A DNA stretch of 64,000 nucleotides from Rhodovastum atsumiense (GTDB lineage Bacteria > Pseudomonadota > Alphaproteobacteria > Acetobacterales > Acetobacteraceae): assembly GCF_937425535.1 (NCBI RefSeq), contig NZ_OW485601.1, positions 4,509,501 through 4,573,500 of the forward strand. Reading direction: 5' to 3'. Positions 62,331 to 64,000 of the stretch are shown one piece after another (position 1 is the first letter of the stretch; each line of letters opens with the position of its first letter). The translations under genes and the position numbers were made by a program. Below the pieces are notes generated by a model, which worked only from the letters and a program-made list of their open reading frames with translations, had not been told where the DNA came from and did no database searches.

Positions 62331-64000
62331 ATGCCGGGGCGCCGCCGCCGCCTTACCGCCCTGATGGCAGCGTTGCGCCGCCACTGCCCGCCGCCGGCCT
62401 GGCTGCTGCTGGCCGGGCTGGCGCTGGCGCTGGTCTGGGGCGCGGCGGCGCTGCACCTGCGCCAGAGCCGGGCGGAGCTGGTGGCGGCGCAGCGGGAGGA
62501 GCTGGCGACGCTGGCGCGCATCCTGGAACACCAGGTGCGCAGCGACATCGAGAACATCGACCGTACCATCCTGCTGCTGCGCTCGCTGCTGGAGAGCCAG
62601 GGCGAGGGCTTCGACCTGGCGGGCTGGGCGCAGACCGCCTCCTTCCGCAACGAGCTGATCGTGCAGGTCGGCCTGATCGGTCCGGACGGGATGCTGCGCG
62701 CGACCAATGTCGGCCGGTTCGGCGGCCGCATGGACCTGTCCGACCGCGAGCATTTCCGCGTGCATCTCGGCACCGAGCGCGACGAGCTGTTCATCAGCAA
62801 GCCGGTGTTCGGCCGCGCCACCGGGCGATGGACGCTGCAGTTCACCCGACGTTTCAGCGCCCCCGGCGGCGGGTTCGGCGGCGTCATCGTCGTCTCGGTG
62901 GACGTGGAAGCGTTGTCGCGCTTCTACGAGGCGGTCGGAACGGCGGACGGATCCTCCATCGTGCTGTTCGGCTTCGACGGCATCACCCGGGCCACCGGCC
63001 CGCACCTGGCCAGCCGCATCGGCCAGCCGGTTCAGCACCCGGAGATCGTGGCCCGCACCCAGGCGGAGGACGCCGGGACCATCGAAGGGATGATCCGCGG
63101 CGAGGCGAGCCTGCTGGCCTTCCGCCGCATCGCCGACCGGCCGCTCGGGGTCACGGTGCGGCGGGCGGAAGCGAAGGTGCTGCAGGATTTCCGCGAGCGG
63201 CAGGGCCTCGTGCTCGGCGGCGCCGGCGGGGTGAGCCTGCTGATCCTGGCCATCCTGATGGTCTCGCACGGGCTGCAGCGGCGTCAGCGGGAGGCCATGC
63301 GGATGCTCGACGCGATGCTGGTGACGACCAGCCAGGGCATGCAGATCACCGGGGCGGACGGGCGCGTGCTGGTCACCAATCGCCGCACGGCGGAGCTGCT
63401 GGGGTTGCCCGCGGAGCTGGCCGGGACGGACACGGACTGGGCGGAGTTGCGCGAATGGCTGGTGGCGCGCGGCGACGTCGACCTGGACCCGGAGTCCCCC
63501 CCGACGTCGATGGCCGACGCCATGACCGGCCAGGAACGGGCTGAGGAATACGCGCGGCCGGACGGCTCGGTGCTGAAGGTGCGTACCGTCCTTCTGCCGG
63601 AGGGCGGCATCGTCCGCATCTTCACCGACGTGACCAGCCGCCACCGCGCCGTGGTGGCGCTGGAAGCGGCGCGCGACGCCGCCGAGGCCGGGCTGCGCGC
63701 CCGTGCCAGCTTCCTGGCGACGATGAGCCACGAGATCCGCACCCCGATCAACGGGGTGATCGGGCTGGCGGAACTGCTGCAGGGCACGATGCTGGATGCG
63801 CAGCAATTGCTGTGGGTGGACCGGCTGCAGGCCTCGGCCGACCATCTGCTGCGGCTGGTTGACGACATCCTCGATTTCTCCCGCCTCGATGCCGGGCAGA
63901 TGCCGTTCGAATGCATCCCCTTCCGGCCGGATGCCGTGGCGGAGGGCACGTTCCGCATGCTGGAGGCGCGCGCGGCGGAAAAGGGGCTGGGCTGGACGCT
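62331..64000 (+). CDS. Membrane sensor histidine kinase, 3' end outside window
   Basis: Open from ATG 62331 to the window edge (556 codons visible). TM helix 1 WLLLAGLALALVWGAAALHL; a periplasmic dCache/PDC-like sensor (NVGRFGGRMDLSDREHFRVH, RATGRWTLQFTRRFSAPGGG); TM helix 2 GLVLGGAGGVSLLILAILMV; a PAS domain (MLDAMLVTTSQGMQITGADG, TNRRTAELLGLPAEL); then HisKA with ARASFLATMSHEIRTPINGV. The catalytic ATPase domain is beyond the edge, as any receiver would be. Likely drives the receiver-PP2C protein in front of it. Confidence 0.88.
   Translation, partial: MPGRRRRLTALMAALRRHCPPPAWLLLAGLALALVWGAAALHLRQSRAELVAAQREELATLARILEHQVRSDIENIDRTILLLRSLLESQGEGFDLAGWAQTASFRNELIVQVGLIGPDGMLRATNVGRFGGRMDLSDREHFRVHLGTERDELFISKPVFGRATGRWTLQFTRRFSAPGGGFGGVIVVSVDVEALSRFYEAVGTADGSSIVLFGFDGITRATGPHLASRIGQPVQHPEIVARTQAEDAGTIEGMIRGEASLLAFRRIADRPLGVTVRRAEAKVLQDFRERQGLVLGGAGGVSLLILAILMVSHGLQRRQREAMRMLDAMLVTTSQGMQITGADGRVLVTNRRTAELLGLPAELAGTDTDWAELREWLVARGDVDLDPESPPTSMADAMTGQERAEEYARPDGSVLKVRTVLLPEGGIVRIFTDVTSRHRAVVALEAARDAAEAGLRARASFLATMSHEIRTPINGVIGLAELLQGTMLDAQQLLWVDRLQASADHLLRLVDDILDFSRLDAGQMPFECIPFRPDAVAEGTFRMLEARAAEKGLGWT

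Overview
The window is high-GC DNA that is unusually rich in insertion sequences. It most resembles an alphaproteobacterium of the Acetobacteraceae/Rhodospirillales type. This is an inference from protein flavour (HWE-type kinase, EcfG-like sigma fragment, DUF805, VapBC), from the IS families present, and from a palindromic repeat (core AAGGGCTTCGCCCTT) of a kind I associate with that group. No rRNA, tRNA or CRISPR array was recognised.

Layout. 1-16.6 kb is an IS-rich plastic zone: IS1595, IS66-like (two types), IS630, IS3-type, an IS701/IS4-like element that carries a passenger gene, and IS6. These have broken an RND efflux pump gene, a membrane hydrolase and a nucleotide-sugar epimerase; two glycosyltransferases survive. 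16.7-25.6 kb is chromosomal-looking: a VapBC pair with an operator palindrome, a CheB-CheR-PAS-HWE kinase with its receiver partner, and an SLC13-type transporter translationally coupled to a proteasome-fold hydrolase. 25.7-27 kb is an IS graveyard that truncates an EcfG-like sigma factor. 28.1-40.5 kb is the most notable segment: a 13-gene, tightly overlapping operon encoding HdrABC-like, Flx/MvhD-like, 2-oxoacid:ferredoxin oxidoreductase (four subunits) and TfrAB/SdhAB-like fumarate reductase subunits. Its codon usage is less GC-biased and it has IS debris on both sides, so it reads as an imported electron-bifurcation/redox island. 41.4-46.8 kb holds surface-polysaccharide genes (acyltransferase 3, AlgX-like SGNH protein, glycosyltransferase) interrupted by a second, inverted copy of the 1450-bp IS66-like element.

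48.1-49.0 kb carries two tandem 73-codon genes for peptides with double-glycine leaders, each followed by the same hairpin. 49.4-57.4 kb contains a TerY-like vWA protein with an unknown partner, then (after acetate kinase, DUF805 and GNAT genes) a PP2C-like phosphatase coupled to a kinase-fold protein: the parts of a TerY-phosphatase-kinase triad. 57.5-64 kb has an SGNH esterase and a signalling operon: cytoplasmic chemoreceptor-like protein, STAS protein, HATPase anti-sigma-type protein, receiver-PP2C phosphatase, and a hybrid-type membrane histidine kinase that runs off the window.

How the genes may work together. The Kor/Hdr/Flx/Tfr genes together predict a soluble complex linking 2-oxoacid/ferredoxin, NAD(H), thiol or disulfide centres and fumarate/succinate. 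The last operon is a partner-switching cascade in which a phosphatase antagonises a switch kinase acting on a STAS protein. Much of the rest shows repeated IS6- and IS66-driven deletion and rearrangement.
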